From positions 122,971-186,970 of the forward strand of contig NZ_RKLX01000003.1 in the NCBI RefSeq assembly GCF_004745505.1: DNA of 64,000 bases, given 5' to 3'. The position numbers and the translations under genes were made by a program. The notes beneath the pieces were generated by a model that made no database searches, was not told the origin of the DNA, and worked only from the letters and a program-made list of their open reading frames with translations. The DNA is from Levilactobacillus suantsaiihabitans (GTDB lineage: Bacteria > Bacillota > Bacilli > Lactobacillales > Lactobacillaceae). This document shows positions 1 to 7,852 of this stretch, piece after piece. Each line of letters begins with the position of its first letter. The stretch's first letter is position 1.

Positions 1-1
1 G

Positions 2-427
2 GCTCAAGCCGCAACGACAATTCCTAGCAATATGCGGGGAACTTGGTACCTTATTAATGGTGATGAAATGTTAGGATACACTCGTTTAAAAATGACGGCG
101 AAAACTTATGACATTGCGATCGGAACCTTTAAGAAAGGGAAGTTTGTCAAAGTCTGGAACGACAAGAAGCCAGTAAAGCTGGCGAATTCATTGGTTGTGA
201 ACAAGACGTTCACGACTGAGAGAAAGGGTAAGAAGCTCATTCTCAAAACGAAGATGGCAGATTGGGGAGTTGTCACGAATACTTATTACATGAAGAAAGG
301 TAATCTCTTTCAACAGTGGGTAAAAGACGATAAGAGAGCTGGAAACATGTATCGAAGCGGTGTATTTGAATTTAAGAAGGTAGCTCATCCAGCGAAAGAC
401 TACAAGGCTATTTATCAGAGTAATTAA
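2..427 (+). CDS. Small secreted protein, 5'-truncated by window edge (family A)
   Basis: The reading frame is open from base 2 and begins A-Q-A-A-T-T-I-P-S-N-M, which looks like the end of a signal peptide (cleavage after AQA) followed by the mature chain, so the true start lies left of the window. The mature part is small, basic, rich in Lys, Tyr and Thr, and has no cysteine. It resembles the product at 1480-1944: both continue after AQAA with T-x-P-x-x-M-R, then K-K-G/S-K and K-L-A-x-S/K-L stretches. I recognise no catalytic motif. An extracellular or wall-associated function is inferred only from the signal peptide and from three similar secreted genes following on the same strand. The internal ATG at 32 is not the start. 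Confidence 0.7.
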   Translation, partial: AQAATTIPSNMRGTWYLINGDEMLGYTRLKMTAKTYDIAIGTFKKGKFVKVWNDKKPVKLANSLVVNKTFTTERKGKKLILKTKMADWGVVTNTYYMKKGNLFQQWVKDDKRAGNMYRSGVFEFKKVAHPAKDYKAIYQSN

Positions 428-486
428 GCTGGGAGAAATTTTAGCAATGAGGCTATTACCAATTCTTTAAAGAGGAGATTTTAAAA

Positions 487-963
487 ATGAATAAAATGTT
501 CAAATTAGGTGTTACCGCGCTGGTCGCTGTTAGTTTTGGTGGGGTAACGACAACGACGGCGGACGCAGCCACTTGGCATAAGGGCCTGCCAAAAATCATT
601 CGGCACAAGATGTACCGGACTAAGTTTAATCACAAGTATGGCTATCTTGATTACGATTGGTACAAGGGAACGAAGTCCGTGTTGACCACGCATCGTCCGC
701 AAAGTGGCGCAGCGCTGACCATCTCAAATACCAAGTATAAGAAGGTGGGTAAGACTTACGTTGTCAAGGGCGTTGATAAGCTGGCAACGGCGCGGAATAA
801 GTACTCCGGCCACCCTAGTAAGGCGTATGGTTATTACCGAATCAGAAAAGTAAGTCAAAAGAAAATCAAGATTGCTGAGGGGAAAAAGGCTCAAGGCTCC
901 AAGTATGTTACTGTGCAACGCTTCTATCACTATCCTAAGGTAAATGGTCACGCTTGGAAGTAA
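487..963 (+). CDS. Small secreted basic protein (family B)
   Basis: A 158-residue protein with a clear Sec signal peptide (MNKMFKLGVTALVAVSFGG, cleavage likely after the ADA near residue 27). The mature chain starts ATWHKGLPK and is rich in Lys, Tyr, His and Arg, with no cysteine and no membrane anchor, so it is probably released or charge-bound to the wall. The ATG has a good site (AGAGGAG) 9 bases upstream. It is a close paralogue of the next gene: the first 35 residues are almost identical and the C-termini share Y-x-R-x-R-K-x-S and the motif P-x-V-N-G. Function is unknown. The gene sits in a run of four small secreted genes and is probably co-transcribed with the next two. Confidence 0.75.
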   Translation: MNKMFKLGVTALVAVSFGGVTTTTADAATWHKGLPKIIRHKMYRTKFNHKYGYLDYDWYKGTKSVLTTHRPQSGAALTISNTKYKKVGKTYVVKGVDKLATARNKYSGHPSKAYGYYRIRKVSQKKIKIAEGKKAQGSKYVTVQRFYHYPKVNGHAWK

Positions 964-1029
964 CGAATCTCTTGTACTTATTAGAAGTGTCAGGATTGAA
1001 TTCTTAATGAAATTAGGGGAAATTGAAAA

Positions 1030-1464
1030 ATGAATAAAGCATTTAAGTTAGGTGTAACAGCCTTAGTCGCCATCAGTTTTGGTGGGTTAACGGCAACGAC
1101 GGCGGACGCAGCCACTTGGCATAAGGGATTGCCAAAATTTGTGCGGAATAAAAAATTCCGGACCAAGTTTGAGAATAAGTATAAAGAATACACGTGGGCT
1201 AGAGGGACCAAGCGTACTTTTTCAATTAAGCATACTCAGGCTGGTATCGACGTTGCTAAGAACGTGAAATACCAAAAGAAGGGCAAGACTTACCTTATCA
1301 AAGGTATTTATGTGGATCCTGACGCTAAACGGCACACTTCGTACTATCGCGTTCGGAAAATCAGTAACAAGAAGATTAAGGCCGGTTTTGGTAAGCGTGG
1401 AAAATTGATGACAATGACTAAGTTTAAGCACTTCCCACGAGTTAATGGCCAAATCTGGAACTAG
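1030..1464 (+). CDS. Small secreted basic protein (family B, second copy)
   Basis: A 144-residue paralogue of the preceding gene with the same signal peptide (MNKAFKLGVTALVAISFGG) and the same mature start ATWHKGLPK. The centre of the mature chain is shorter and has diverged. It is basic, without cysteines, domains or an anchor that I can recognise. AGGGG lies 8-10 bases before the ATG. The next gene starts 15 bases after its stop, so translation is probably coupled. The high similarity confined to the signal region suggests a recent tandem duplication, or selection on the export signal while the mature part diverges. The role is unknown. Confidence 0.75.
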   Translation: MNKAFKLGVTALVAISFGGLTATTADAATWHKGLPKFVRNKKFRTKFENKYKEYTWARGTKRTFSIKHTQAGIDVAKNVKYQKKGKTYLIKGIYVDPDAKRHTSYYRVRKISNKKIKAGFGKRGKLMTMTKFKHFPRVNGQIWN

Positions 1465-1479
1465 AAAGGATTTTCGAAA

Positions 1480-1944
1480 ATGAAAAAGATTATTCCAGCA
1501 GTCGCACTGTCAGCGGCATTTCTTGGTATCGGCTTGGCGGCCCCAACGTCTGCGCAAGCCGCTAAGTTGACCACGGTCCCCAAGGACATGCGGAGTGCCT
1601 TTGGGAACATGGGGGAGTTGGCCTACCTTAAAAAGTTTACCAAGACGACCTATAATATGGGCGCAATCGTGAAGAGCAAGAAGGGTAACTGGGTGATTCC
1701 GAAACGTAATCGCCCACTGAAATTGGCCAAAAAATTGAGTCAAAAGACGTTTACACTCACCACGAAGAACAAGTATGGGTACCGTAAACTACAGACGAAA
1801 GATGGCAAGTACGTTTCGACGGAGTACTACAAGCTTAAAGGAAAAGCACTGACGATCAGCGACTCTGCCAATGGTAAGCAGTTTGCTGACGGTTACACGA
1901 AGTTACCAACGTTAGCTAGCCGGAGAGCCTTCTTCGGCAAATAA
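1480..1944 (+). CDS. Small secreted protein (family A, second copy)
   Basis: A 154-residue secreted protein. The signal peptide (MKKIIPAVALSAAFLGIGLA, cleavage near APTSAQA-A at about residue 27) is followed by a basic chain with K-L-T-T-V-P-K-D-M-R. This matches the truncated family A protein at the left window edge. It starts 15 bases after the previous stop with AGAAAGG just upstream, and is likely the last gene of the A-B-B-A run. No enzyme motif, transmembrane segment after the signal, or sorting motif is visible. It is annotated as an uncharacterised extracellular protein. Confidence 0.75.
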   Translation: MKKIIPAVALSAAFLGIGLAAPTSAQAAKLTTVPKDMRSAFGNMGELAYLKKFTKTTYNMGAIVKSKKGNWVIPKRNRPLKLAKKLSQKTFTLTTKNKYGYRKLQTKDGKYVSTEYYKLKGKALTISDSANGKQFADGYTKLPTLASRRAFFGK

Positions 1945-2026
1945 ACGATCACCACAAGATGAGCGCCGACTAACCACGCGTTAGCCTGCGTTCACCTTGT
2001 CATACATAGAAAGAGGTTTAAGAATC

Positions 2027-3187
2027 ATGATGAAGAGAAAAATCGTCTGGGCCAGCCTGATTGCAGTGTTCGCCCTCGGCGTTGCGGGGTGTGGCAATCA
2101 CAGCAAATCGACCGCCAGCCACAGCAAGACTAGCCAGTCCACCAAGGTCGCGGACAAGCCCAGCACCAAGAAGACGGTGGCGAAGGTTGAAACGCCAAAG
2201 CCATCCGCAATGACGACGCTACTGAAGCCATTGATGGGCAAGAATGCCGAGGACCAAGGCACTCAGGGCGACAAGGGGATGACCTACTCACAGTTCTACT
2301 ATCGCCAAGGCAACTGGCATTGGCGGGTCACTGCGAAGTCCGGTACCGTGATTGACGCGAAGGTGCTGAGCTTAGGAAAATCGGAATATGGTGAGTCTCA
2401 GTTGAAGGTTCAAAAAGGTCATGGCGACAACTTCACCGTCGACCTCAGTCGGCCAGATCAAGGTGCGTACTACTCTGTTAAATCCAAAGCGCTTGATCAT
2501 ACTGCGACCTACCTGATTGGCGATACCGATGGTCATTGGACTGCCGGAGCGCCCTCTGAGTTGACGGGGACTTGGTCAACGCATATTTACTCTGTTTCTG
2601 ACGGCGATGATCCGTATGAGCGTACCCGTTTCTTTATTAGTTCGGACGGTGTAGGTGGTGAAAGGGATACCTTTACGTCGCGGTACACGGTCGACAAGCT
2701 TGGATCCGGTTGGGGAGCTAATGATGAAGCACAGTACCAAAAGCTGGCTGACAACAGTTACCTGTTGAAAACTCACTTACAAGGACGGTTTGTCGATGCT
2801 TATCGAGTAGTTTTGAAGAACAATCAGTTGACAGTTGACGATGGTGCCTATCATATGTCTAACATGTATAAAGCATCTGCTAAGCCTGGACAGGCCTTTG
2901 GGTCTGATAATAGTCCAGCTAAGAATCTGACATCTGATCAGCTTTACGATTGGATTTTTCGGCATTTGCCAGATTACAACCAAATGAAGCATACTTATAA
3001 AAAAGCGGCGTGTTTTCCAAGTACCAAGGATGACCAGGGGCGAGCTGTTGTCAGAGTTATTGACAATGGCCGAAAGGACTTCGCACCGACAATTGGGTTT
3101 TTCCGAGTTAGTGCGATGGGTGTCTTAGAAGCACAGAGCGACGGAGGCGATGAATGGTACCCCGTCTCCGACGACCCCGACAATTAA
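2027..3187 (+). CDS. Secreted lipoprotein, function unknown
   Basis: The chosen start is the ATG at 2027 (or 2030), preceded by GAAAGAGG; an upstream TTG at 1997 would place the ribosome site inside the gene. The N-terminus MMKRKIVWASLIAVFALG ends in a lipobox (V-A-G-C, cysteine near residue 22), so the protein should be lipid-anchored on the outer face of the membrane. A Ser/Thr/Lys-rich linker (residues 23-60) leads to a roughly 320-residue soluble region with many Asp, Tyr and Trp. I cannot assign it to a family. It may belong to the same transcript as the small secreted genes upstream (83-base gap). A strong hairpin follows the stop. Confidence 0.7.
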   Translation: MMKRKIVWASLIAVFALGVAGCGNHSKSTASHSKTSQSTKVADKPSTKKTVAKVETPKPSAMTTLLKPLMGKNAEDQGTQGDKGMTYSQFYYRQGNWHWRVTAKSGTVIDAKVLSLGKSEYGESQLKVQKGHGDNFTVDLSRPDQGAYYSVKSKALDHTATYLIGDTDGHWTAGAPSELTGTWSTHIYSVSDGDDPYERTRFFISSDGVGGERDTFTSRYTVDKLGSGWGANDEAQYQKLADNSYLLKTHLQGRFVDAYRVVLKNNQLTVDDGAYHMSNMYKASAKPGQAFGSDNSPAKNLTSDQLYDWIFRHLPDYNQMKHTYKKAACFPSTKDDQGRAVVRVIDNGRKDFAPTIGFFRVSAMGVLEAQSDGGDEWYPVSDDPDN

Positions 3188-3205
3188 AATCTAAATACTC
3201 AAATA

Positions 3206-3246
3206 CAACCCAGCGAAAATACAAATTTTTCGCTGGGTTGTTAAGT
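3206..3246 (+). terminator. Rho-independent terminator after the lipoprotein gene
   Basis: A 14-bp perfect stem (CAACCCAGCGAAAA at 3206-3219 with its complement at 3227-3240) and a 7-base loop, followed by a short T-rich run. Confidence 0.8.
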
Positions 3247-3471
3247 TTTCCTTCAAACTTGATTCGCATCAAAGACAGTTTTCCCTGGGAAATGGTACAC
3301 TGTTTCCAAGCTCGATGGCCATCTTCAAACAATCTTCACGGTTCTGACGTAAAACGGTTGCATTCCCTTGGTAGAGTGTATTGTAAGCCCTTGAAAATGG
3401 GTGGCAGACCACCGGATTTTAGCAGAATCTGAAGAAATTGTTAAAAGGTGGCCTAGACCGAGTAAAATGGG

Positions 3472-3500
3472 TTCCATCATTGCGAATTGTGGTGTACAAT
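3472..3500 (+). promoter_or_regulatory. Candidate promoter of the Spx-family gene
   Basis: A -10 box TACAAT at 3495-3500 with a weak -35 (TTCCAT at 3472-3477) and 17-base spacing. Transcription would start near 3507, just before the CIRCE-like element, so a bound repressor would block initiation. The rest of the gap 3247-3471 shows nothing recognisable. Confidence 0.45.
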
Positions 3501-3511
3501 GAGAAACATAA

Positions 3512-3537
3512 TTAGCACTCAAGAAATAGAGTGCTAA
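3512..3537 (+). promoter_or_regulatory. CIRCE-like HrcA operator (8-base spacer)
   Basis: Both arms match the CIRCE consensus exactly: TTAGCACTC at 3512-3520 and GAGTGCTAA at 3529-3537. The spacer is 8 bases (AAGAAATA), where the classical element has 9. It lies just downstream of a -10 box and about 40 bases before the next start codon. HrcA normally binds this element to repress groESL and dnaK operons. That HrcA controls this gene is inference. Confidence 0.75.
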
Positions 3538-3579
3538 AACGAGTACCTCATCGAAGATAGACAATTGGAGGGCGATTTT

Positions 3580-3999
3580 ATGATCAAAATGTACTTTCAT
3601 GCAAAAACCACTGCGGTAACCAAAGCTATGAAATGGCTGGCTAACCACGACGCCATCTTCACCGCACGGGACATTAAAAAACAACCTTTAACCAAGGATG
3701 AAATTCTTTACATGCTTTCTTTGACCGAAGAAGGCACCGACGACCTGATTTCAACGCGTTCTAAGGCTTACAAGGCCTTGCCTGCGTCCGTACAAGACAT
3801 GGGGATGAACGAACTGGTCGATCTCTTACAAAAGAATCCGGGAATCTTAAAGAACCCGATCGTCGTTGACCGCAACAAGTTGGCTACCGGTTTTGACCTG
3901 GAAACCATCCGGGAATTCGTACCGGCCTCATACCGGAAGAAGGAACTGGCTAACTTCTTCAAGATTTTAAACGGCGGCAACAAGACGGCCTTGGCCTAA
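3580..3999 (+). CDS. Spx/ArsC-family regulator lacking the CXXC redox motif
   Basis: A 139-residue protein of Spx length and layout. The start is ATG 3580 with GGAGGG 8 bases upstream; a TTG at 3565 lies inside the ribosome site. Family features: the N-terminal strand, T-K-A-x-K-W-L (residues 16-22), the R-D-I-K-K-x-P-L-T stretch (around residue 35), R-S-K-A-Y-K-x-L, the L-x-x-N-P-G-I-L-K-x-P-I block and a final F-x-P-x-x-Y/R. Spx proteins bind the RNA polymerase alpha C-terminal domain and redirect transcription under thiol or heat stress. The usual C-x-x-C near residue 10 is replaced by T-T-A-V, so it cannot sense oxidation by that disulfide. A CIRCE-like element upstream suggests heat-shock control. 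Confidence 0.8.
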   Translation: MIKMYFHAKTTAVTKAMKWLANHDAIFTARDIKKQPLTKDEILYMLSLTEEGTDDLISTRSKAYKALPASVQDMGMNELVDLLQKNPGILKNPIVVDRNKLATGFDLETIREFVPASYRKKELANFFKILNGGNKTALA

Positions 4000-4017
4000 A
4001 TCAGCATTATAGAAGCT

Positions 4018-4055
4018 TAAAGCGTACTGCCTAATTGTGGTGGTGCGCTTTTTAT
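4018..4055 (+). terminator. Probable terminator after the Spx-family gene
   Basis: An imperfect hairpin with outer stem AAAGCG / CGCTTT and inner GCC/GGT pairs, followed by TTTTT. It is weaker than the other terminators here but correctly placed. Confidence 0.45.
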
Positions 4056-4056
4056 G

Positions 4057-4290
4057 TTGCTCAGCTGGGCCTATTGTGGCATGCGATTCATGACGGTAAA
4101 AATAGTTGTCTTCAGCCTCATAAGGCGAACTCCCGGCTACGGTGGTGCGTCTCAATAACAGTCGCTTTAAACCCAGGTGGTAGCTACATTGACGACTAGC
4201 CTTTGATTATCACAGTGTTACTGACAATGTCCACCTGGCTGACGCAGGCGCCTGTTTTCGCCAATTTTAGATGTCAGAACACCGTCTTTA
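4057..4290. repeat. Dispersed noncoding repeat, internally deleted copy (copy 1)
   Basis: About 230 bp that align with the outer parts of the elements at 6425-7140 and 56721-57188. Shared blocks are GCATGCGATTCATG near the left side, TAGCTRCATTGACGACTAG in the middle and CCAATTTTAGRTGTCAGAAC near the right end. The central hairpin arms (GTTCGCCAAATATGG and its complement) are missing, so this is a shortened derivative. It fills the gap between the Spx gene and the NlpC gene and contains no reading frame. Confidence 0.65.
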
Positions 4291-4298
4291 GGTACAGA

Positions 4299-4323
4299 AA
4301 AAAGGCTAGAGCCGCAGCCCTAA
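4299..4323 (-). terminator. Terminator of the NlpC/P60 gene
   Basis: On the minus strand, AGGGCT and AGCCT arms (one bulge) are followed by six T, just after the stop codon of the convergent NlpC gene. Confidence 0.5.
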
Positions 4324-4338
4324 CCTTAGTCGTTTGAT

Positions 4339-5109
4339 TTAGCTTAATGTCGCCGGCCGAGAGTAACCGACCGTGTGCCACCAGGAGACATTGGTAGCTT
4401 CGTTGATGACCCCGCGGAGTTGGGCGTCGATCATCTTGTGGTTGCCCTTGTAGATCCCCACGTGGGTGATATTGTTCTTGCTGGTCCCGAAGAAGATCAG
4501 GTCGCCGGCTTTGGCGTTAGCCGCGCTGACGTGGGTGTAGGAATCGTACTGGGCCTGTGCTGTCCGCGGCAGCGTTTGCCCCAAGGCCTTGTTGAAGACG
4601 TACTTGGTAAAGCCGGAGCAGTCAAATGAGCTGGGACCGTTGGCGCCGTACACGTAAGGCTTGCCTAGTTGCGCCTTGGCCACGCTGTAGAGATCGCTGT
4701 ACGACCCGGTGCCAGTCGTTGCGGTGCTGGTGTGGGCGTAGTTTTTCTTTTGCAAATACCCGTGCCAGATCCAACCAGAAGCCGTCTTCCGGCCGTTAGT
4801 CACGTAGTAGTATAAATACTTCACGCCGTTTTTCTTGATGATGTAGCGCTTCTTGGTGGCGTGCCAGGTGGTGTTGGGGTAGTTTTTCAGGTAGTGGGTC
4901 TTCTTGCCAAACGTCATGTTGCTGGCCGTGCCGCCCAAGTTGTAGGTCCAACCGGTCGCACTCTTGCGCGTGTAGGCGGTGTCGGTCATGTTGCTGGTGC
5001 TGACAATGGTGTTGGTGGCGTTGGCCTGAGCGGTGGTGCCTTGGCTCAGTACGGGTACTAGCGCGGCGGCAAAGGCCACGGCGAAACTAATCTTTTGTAA
5101 TGTCTTCAT
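4339..5109 (-). CDS. Secreted NlpC/P60 peptidoglycan endopeptidase
   Basis: The product is about 256 residues. The start is ATG 5109, preceded by GGATGGAG at good spacing; the in-frame ATG at 5121 touches the ribosome site. A signal peptide (cleavage near TTAQANA) is followed by an SH3-like segment ending in G-W-I-W-H-G-Y-L (residues 115-122) and a C-terminal NlpC/P60 domain. The catalytic Cys is in D-C-S-G-F, the His in T-H-V-G-I-Y, and L-P-R-T-A-x-A-Q is typical of the family. Such enzymes cleave gamma-D-Glu to diamino acid bonds in wall peptides during growth or separation. The SH3-like segment also occurs in the CAP protein at 35049-35864. It is a single-gene unit. Confidence 0.85.
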   Translation of the reverse strand: MKTLQKISFAVAFAAALVPVLSQGTTAQANATNTIVSTSNMTDTAYTRKSATGWTYNLGGTASNMTFGKKTHYLKNYPNTTWHATKKRYIIKKNGVKYLYYYVTNGRKTASGWIWHGYLQKKNYAHTSTATTGTGSYSDLYSVAKAQLGKPYVYGANGPSSFDCSGFTKYVFNKALGQTLPRTAQAQYDSYTHVSAANAKAGDLIFFGTSKNNITHVGIYKGNHKMIDAQLRGVINEATNVSWWHTVGYSRPATLS

Positions 5110-5545
5110 GTTGGTCTCCATCCCTCATATGTAAATTGTTTAATTGCTGCTTTCCACAATTACTAAGATAACCGTTGGGGGTTACAGAACCATTACGACA
5201 GAAAATCATTGCGATTACCGTTCTGTGGGCGGCCGTAATATTACAAGGGTTGGATGGATTGGACCGGGGAAAGACCTTTGTTGGGTGGAAATGGGGTGCG
5301 TTACGCGACACCGAGACTGTGCCTCAGCGCCCTGGTCCAGTAAATGGTCAGGCGGCCAACCCCGCACCGTGTCGCCACAGACGGGGACTAGTTGTCATGG
5401 TGGCGCCACCGTCAAAGCGCTGTTGGTTGACCACACGGCCACGGGTCCCGCTGAGTTCTCGTCGGCCAGAGGTTAGTTTCCATAACAAACTTTGACAGAA
5501 TCACCCCCAAATTCTCATATTAAAATCATAATCTGTAACCGTTAT
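5110..5545. other. Intergenic region between divergent NlpC and aquaglyceroporin genes
   Basis: About 435 bp. Overlapping open frames on the plus strand (about 5144-5495) have no ribosome site and no protein-like composition, so no gene is called. TTGACA near 5485-5490 could be a -35 element for the rightward gene, but no -10 box is well spaced from it. Confidence 0.4.
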
Positions 5546-5548
5546 CAT

Positions 5549-5573
5549 TTCTGTATCTACAATCATTACAGAA
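5549..5573 (+). promoter_or_regulatory. Candidate operator upstream of the aquaglyceroporin gene
   Basis: An inverted repeat TTCTGTA (5549-5555) / TACAGAA (5567-5573) with an 11-base centre, about 65 bases before the start codon. A related TTACAGAA occurs near 5183, by the divergent NlpC gene. The binding protein is unknown. Confidence 0.35.
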
Positions 5574-5635
5574 TGTGATAGACTATGACTAGCTCTTATT
5601 TAATCCATTACATATTTAAGAGGACGGTGTTTTAC

Positions 5636-6346
5636 ATGAGTGGTTTTATCGGTGAATTTTTTGGAACTCTGATTCTGATTCTACTAGGGGTCGGGACCAT
5701 GGCGAGTGTTAACTTGAACAAAGCGTATGCCAAAGGGGCCAACTGGACCTACGTCTGCGTGGCCTGGGGGATGGCGGTCACGATGGGCGTTTACGTGGCC
5801 GGCCTATTGGGCTCGCAAGGCCATTTGAACCCGGCCGTGACGATTGGGTTCGCGGTATTTGGCTACTTCCCATGGGCTGACGTCGTTCCCTATTTGCTGG
5901 GCCAATTCTTAGGCGCCTTCGTCGGGGCAGCGCTGGTTGTTATCCATTATTATCCCCATTTTCAAGCGTCACCTGACGAAGCCAACGGCAATCACGTGGG
6001 CATCTTCGCCACGAAGCCAGCCGTTAAGAATCCGGTCTTTAATTTCCTCTCTGAAACGATTGCCACTTGGGCCTTCGTCTTCATTCTCCTGAACCTGGGC
6101 AACTTTACGGCCGGGTTGAAGCCATTTATCGTCGGCATGGTCATCATGGTCGTCGGTATGGGCCTGGGGTCGACCACGGGATTCGCCTTGAACCCGGCGC
6201 GTGACTGGGGTCCGCGGTTGGCGTACACCATCTTGCCGATTCCCCACAAGGGCGGCGCGGAATGGAACTATGCTTGGGTACCAATGGTCGGGCCACTGGT
6301 TGGGGGCATCTTAGCTGCCGGCCTGCAATTCTGGATTACCTACTAA
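5636..6346 (+). CDS. glpF: Aquaglyceroporin (GlpF-like MIP channel)
   Basis: A 236-residue membrane protein starting at ATG 5636 with AGAGGA upstream; the longer frame from 5585 lacks a site. It shows the MIP signature: six membrane segments and two half-helices with the NPA boxes H-L-N-P-A-V-T (near residue 64) and L-N-P-A-R-D (near residue 186). The Asp after the second NPAR is the usual mark of glycerol facilitators as opposed to strict water channels. Predicted role: passive uptake of glycerol and other small solutes through the cytoplasmic membrane. Lactobacilli often have several GlpF paralogues with different preferences, so the exact substrate is not fixed. It is a single-gene unit with its own strong terminator. 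Confidence 0.85.
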   Translation: MSGFIGEFFGTLILILLGVGTMASVNLNKAYAKGANWTYVCVAWGMAVTMGVYVAGLLGSQGHLNPAVTIGFAVFGYFPWADVVPYLLGQFLGAFVGAALVVIHYYPHFQASPDEANGNHVGIFATKPAVKNPVFNFLSETIATWAFVFILLNLGNFTAGLKPFIVGMVIMVVGMGLGSTTGFALNPARDWGPRLAYTILPIPHKGGAEWNYAWVPMVGPLVGGILAAGLQFWITY

Positions 6347-6378
6347 TTTTAAAAGCTTAATGGATGGATGAAGAGCTA

Positions 6379-6420
6379 AAAACCGCGGGTGCTGAAACTG
6401 AGCACCCGCGGTTTTCTTTA
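6379..6420 (+). terminator. Terminator of the aquaglyceroporin gene
   Basis: A 15-bp perfect stem (AAAACCGCGGGTGCT, 6379-6393, with 6401-6415), a 7-base loop and a T-rich tail. Confidence 0.9.
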
Positions 6421-6424
6421 GCTT

Positions 6425-7140
6425 CTAAAGGTTGAAAGACGGAAATCAGCTGGAACTACTGTTAGCATGCGATTCATGGCGACAAAAATAGTCGTTTTCA
6501 GCCTCACAATGCAAACTGGCCGCCTACCGTTCGCCAAATATGGGTTGGAACGCTGGGGACGGGGTAATCTGTCCGACGCCTCGCTTTGAGCTGTAGCTCA
6601 CGTCTCAAAATGGCCTCATAGTCGAAACGTGCGCCAACAGGCAACTGGTTCCGCTTAACACTGCTAGGCAAATAATCCAGAACCAGGATTATCCGCCTAG
6701 CGCCGTTAATGCTCGCCAGTTAACCGCCTGTCGTCACACTCTTTTAAAGCGGCTGGACCCATATTTGGCGAACTCTCGGCTAAGGTAGTGCGTGTTAATA
6801 CCAGTCGTCTTAGCCCCAGGCAGTAGCTGCATTGACGACTAGTCTTTCCTTAACACAGTGTTGCTGATAGCTGTCAATCTTGCCGGAGGCAGCTAGGGTG
6901 GAGCCAGCTGTGTCGGCGGTGTTGGCTGAGGTTTTTTCTCAGCCTACAGCGCGGGACGACTTGAGAGACTGGCCGTTTTTGCCAGGCTTTCAAGCGAGGC
7001 GGAAGACCGCTCCTCAGGCTGGAGCCGTTCCCCAGAGCAGGCGGAACCCTGGCTGACGCAGGCGCCTGGTTTCACCAATTTTAGGTGTCAGAACACTGTC
7101 GTTGCAGCAATCAGCGCGTTAATTTCACTTTCAACCTTCA
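6425..7140. mobile_element. MITE-like noncoding element, long copy (copy 2)
   Basis: A 716-bp element with 11-bp terminal inverted repeats AAGGTTGAAAG (6428-6438) and CTTTCAACCTT (7128-7138). It is flanked by near-identical 8-bp sequences TTTAGCTT (6417-6424) and GTTAGCTT (7141-7148), as expected of a target duplication. Inside are long self-complementary arms (GTTCGCCAAATATGGG near 6530 and its complement near 6762), a second nested hairpin (about 6630-6740), and a module near 6890-7060 that also occurs on its own at 42690 and 36590. It contains no coding frame, so it would need a transposase supplied in trans. Confidence 0.75.
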
Positions 7141-7141
7141 G

Positions 7142-7852
7142 TTAGCTTAAAAAGCGTTGTAAGTTCTGGTAAACCTGCGCCTCCAAATCGACTGGGGCCA
7201 GGCCGCGGAGGTTGGCGACGATGCGGAGGCTTTGTTTCAGGATCGCTGGGTAGTCGGTCACCTGCACGGGGCGGTGTTGGGCCCACGCCACGGCAGACAG
7301 GCCGTCCGTTTCAATCAGTAGGCGGTTCAACGGAATCGTTTTCGCCAGTTGGGTGACTGCGGGATCGGTCAAGACGTCCGGGCCAATCGTGAAGTAACAG
7401 TCCAAGCGAATATAATCGGCTTGATATTCCGGCGAGGCGTACCAGTGGACCAGATAACGGTTGGGGTATTTGCGAATGGCCGTCAATACCGCGCGCTCGC
7501 AGCCCTTGGTGTGCAGGATCACCGGCTTGCGGTGGTCGTGGGCAAAGTGCAGCTGGGCTTCAAACAAGCGTGCCTGTTCCAACAGGTTGACGTCGGTCCA
7601 AACGCTGTCCATGCCAATCTCGCCAATCAGCTGGGTCGCCTCCAAATAGGGCGTGACCTCGGCCCAGTGCAGCGTAGTGGCCGCCCAGGGGTGAATGCCA
7701 AAGCTCAGGGGCTGGTGATCGCCCACTAGGCTGCGGTTGGTCTCCCATTCGGTCGGAGATTGACAATTGATGACGGCCAAAATGTGCTCGTCGCGCTGTA
7801 GGGCCGCCAGTTCAGCGCTACCATCCAAATGACAATGGGCATCACATAACAT
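7142..7852 (-). CDS. TatD-family metal-dependent hydrolase
   Basis: A 236-residue protein with the TatD TIM-barrel motifs: D-A-H-C-H-L-D at the N-terminus (metal ligands), G-E-I-G-M-D near residue 97, I-L-H-T-K-G near residue 132, V-H-W-Y near residue 154 and E-T-D-G near residue 202. TatD enzymes are cytoplasmic nucleases or phosphoesterases. It is slightly shorter than typical TatD (about 255) and the substrate is unknown. ATG 7852 has GGAGGCGAG just upstream. Its stop codon lies inside the 8-bp flanking duplication of the adjacent MITE-like element, so the element inserted exactly at the gene's 3' end without shortening it. Confidence 0.8.
   Translation of the reverse strand: MLCDAHCHLDGSAELAALQRDEHILAVINCQSPTEWETNRSLVGDHQPLSFGIHPWAATTLHWAEVTPYLEATQLIGEIGMDSVWTDVNLLEQARLFEAQLHFAHDHRKPVILHTKGCERAVLTAIRKYPNRYLVHWYASPEYQADYIRLDCYFTIGPDVLTDPAVTQLAKTIPLNRLLIETDGLSAVAWAQHRPVQVTDYPAILKQSLRIVANLRGLAPVDLEAQVYQNLQRFLS

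Noticed and set aside
5144..5495. Overlapping plus-strand frames between NlpC and GlpF genes
   Set aside because: No start site with a ribosome site, and Trp/Arg/Pro-rich composition not resembling a protein.
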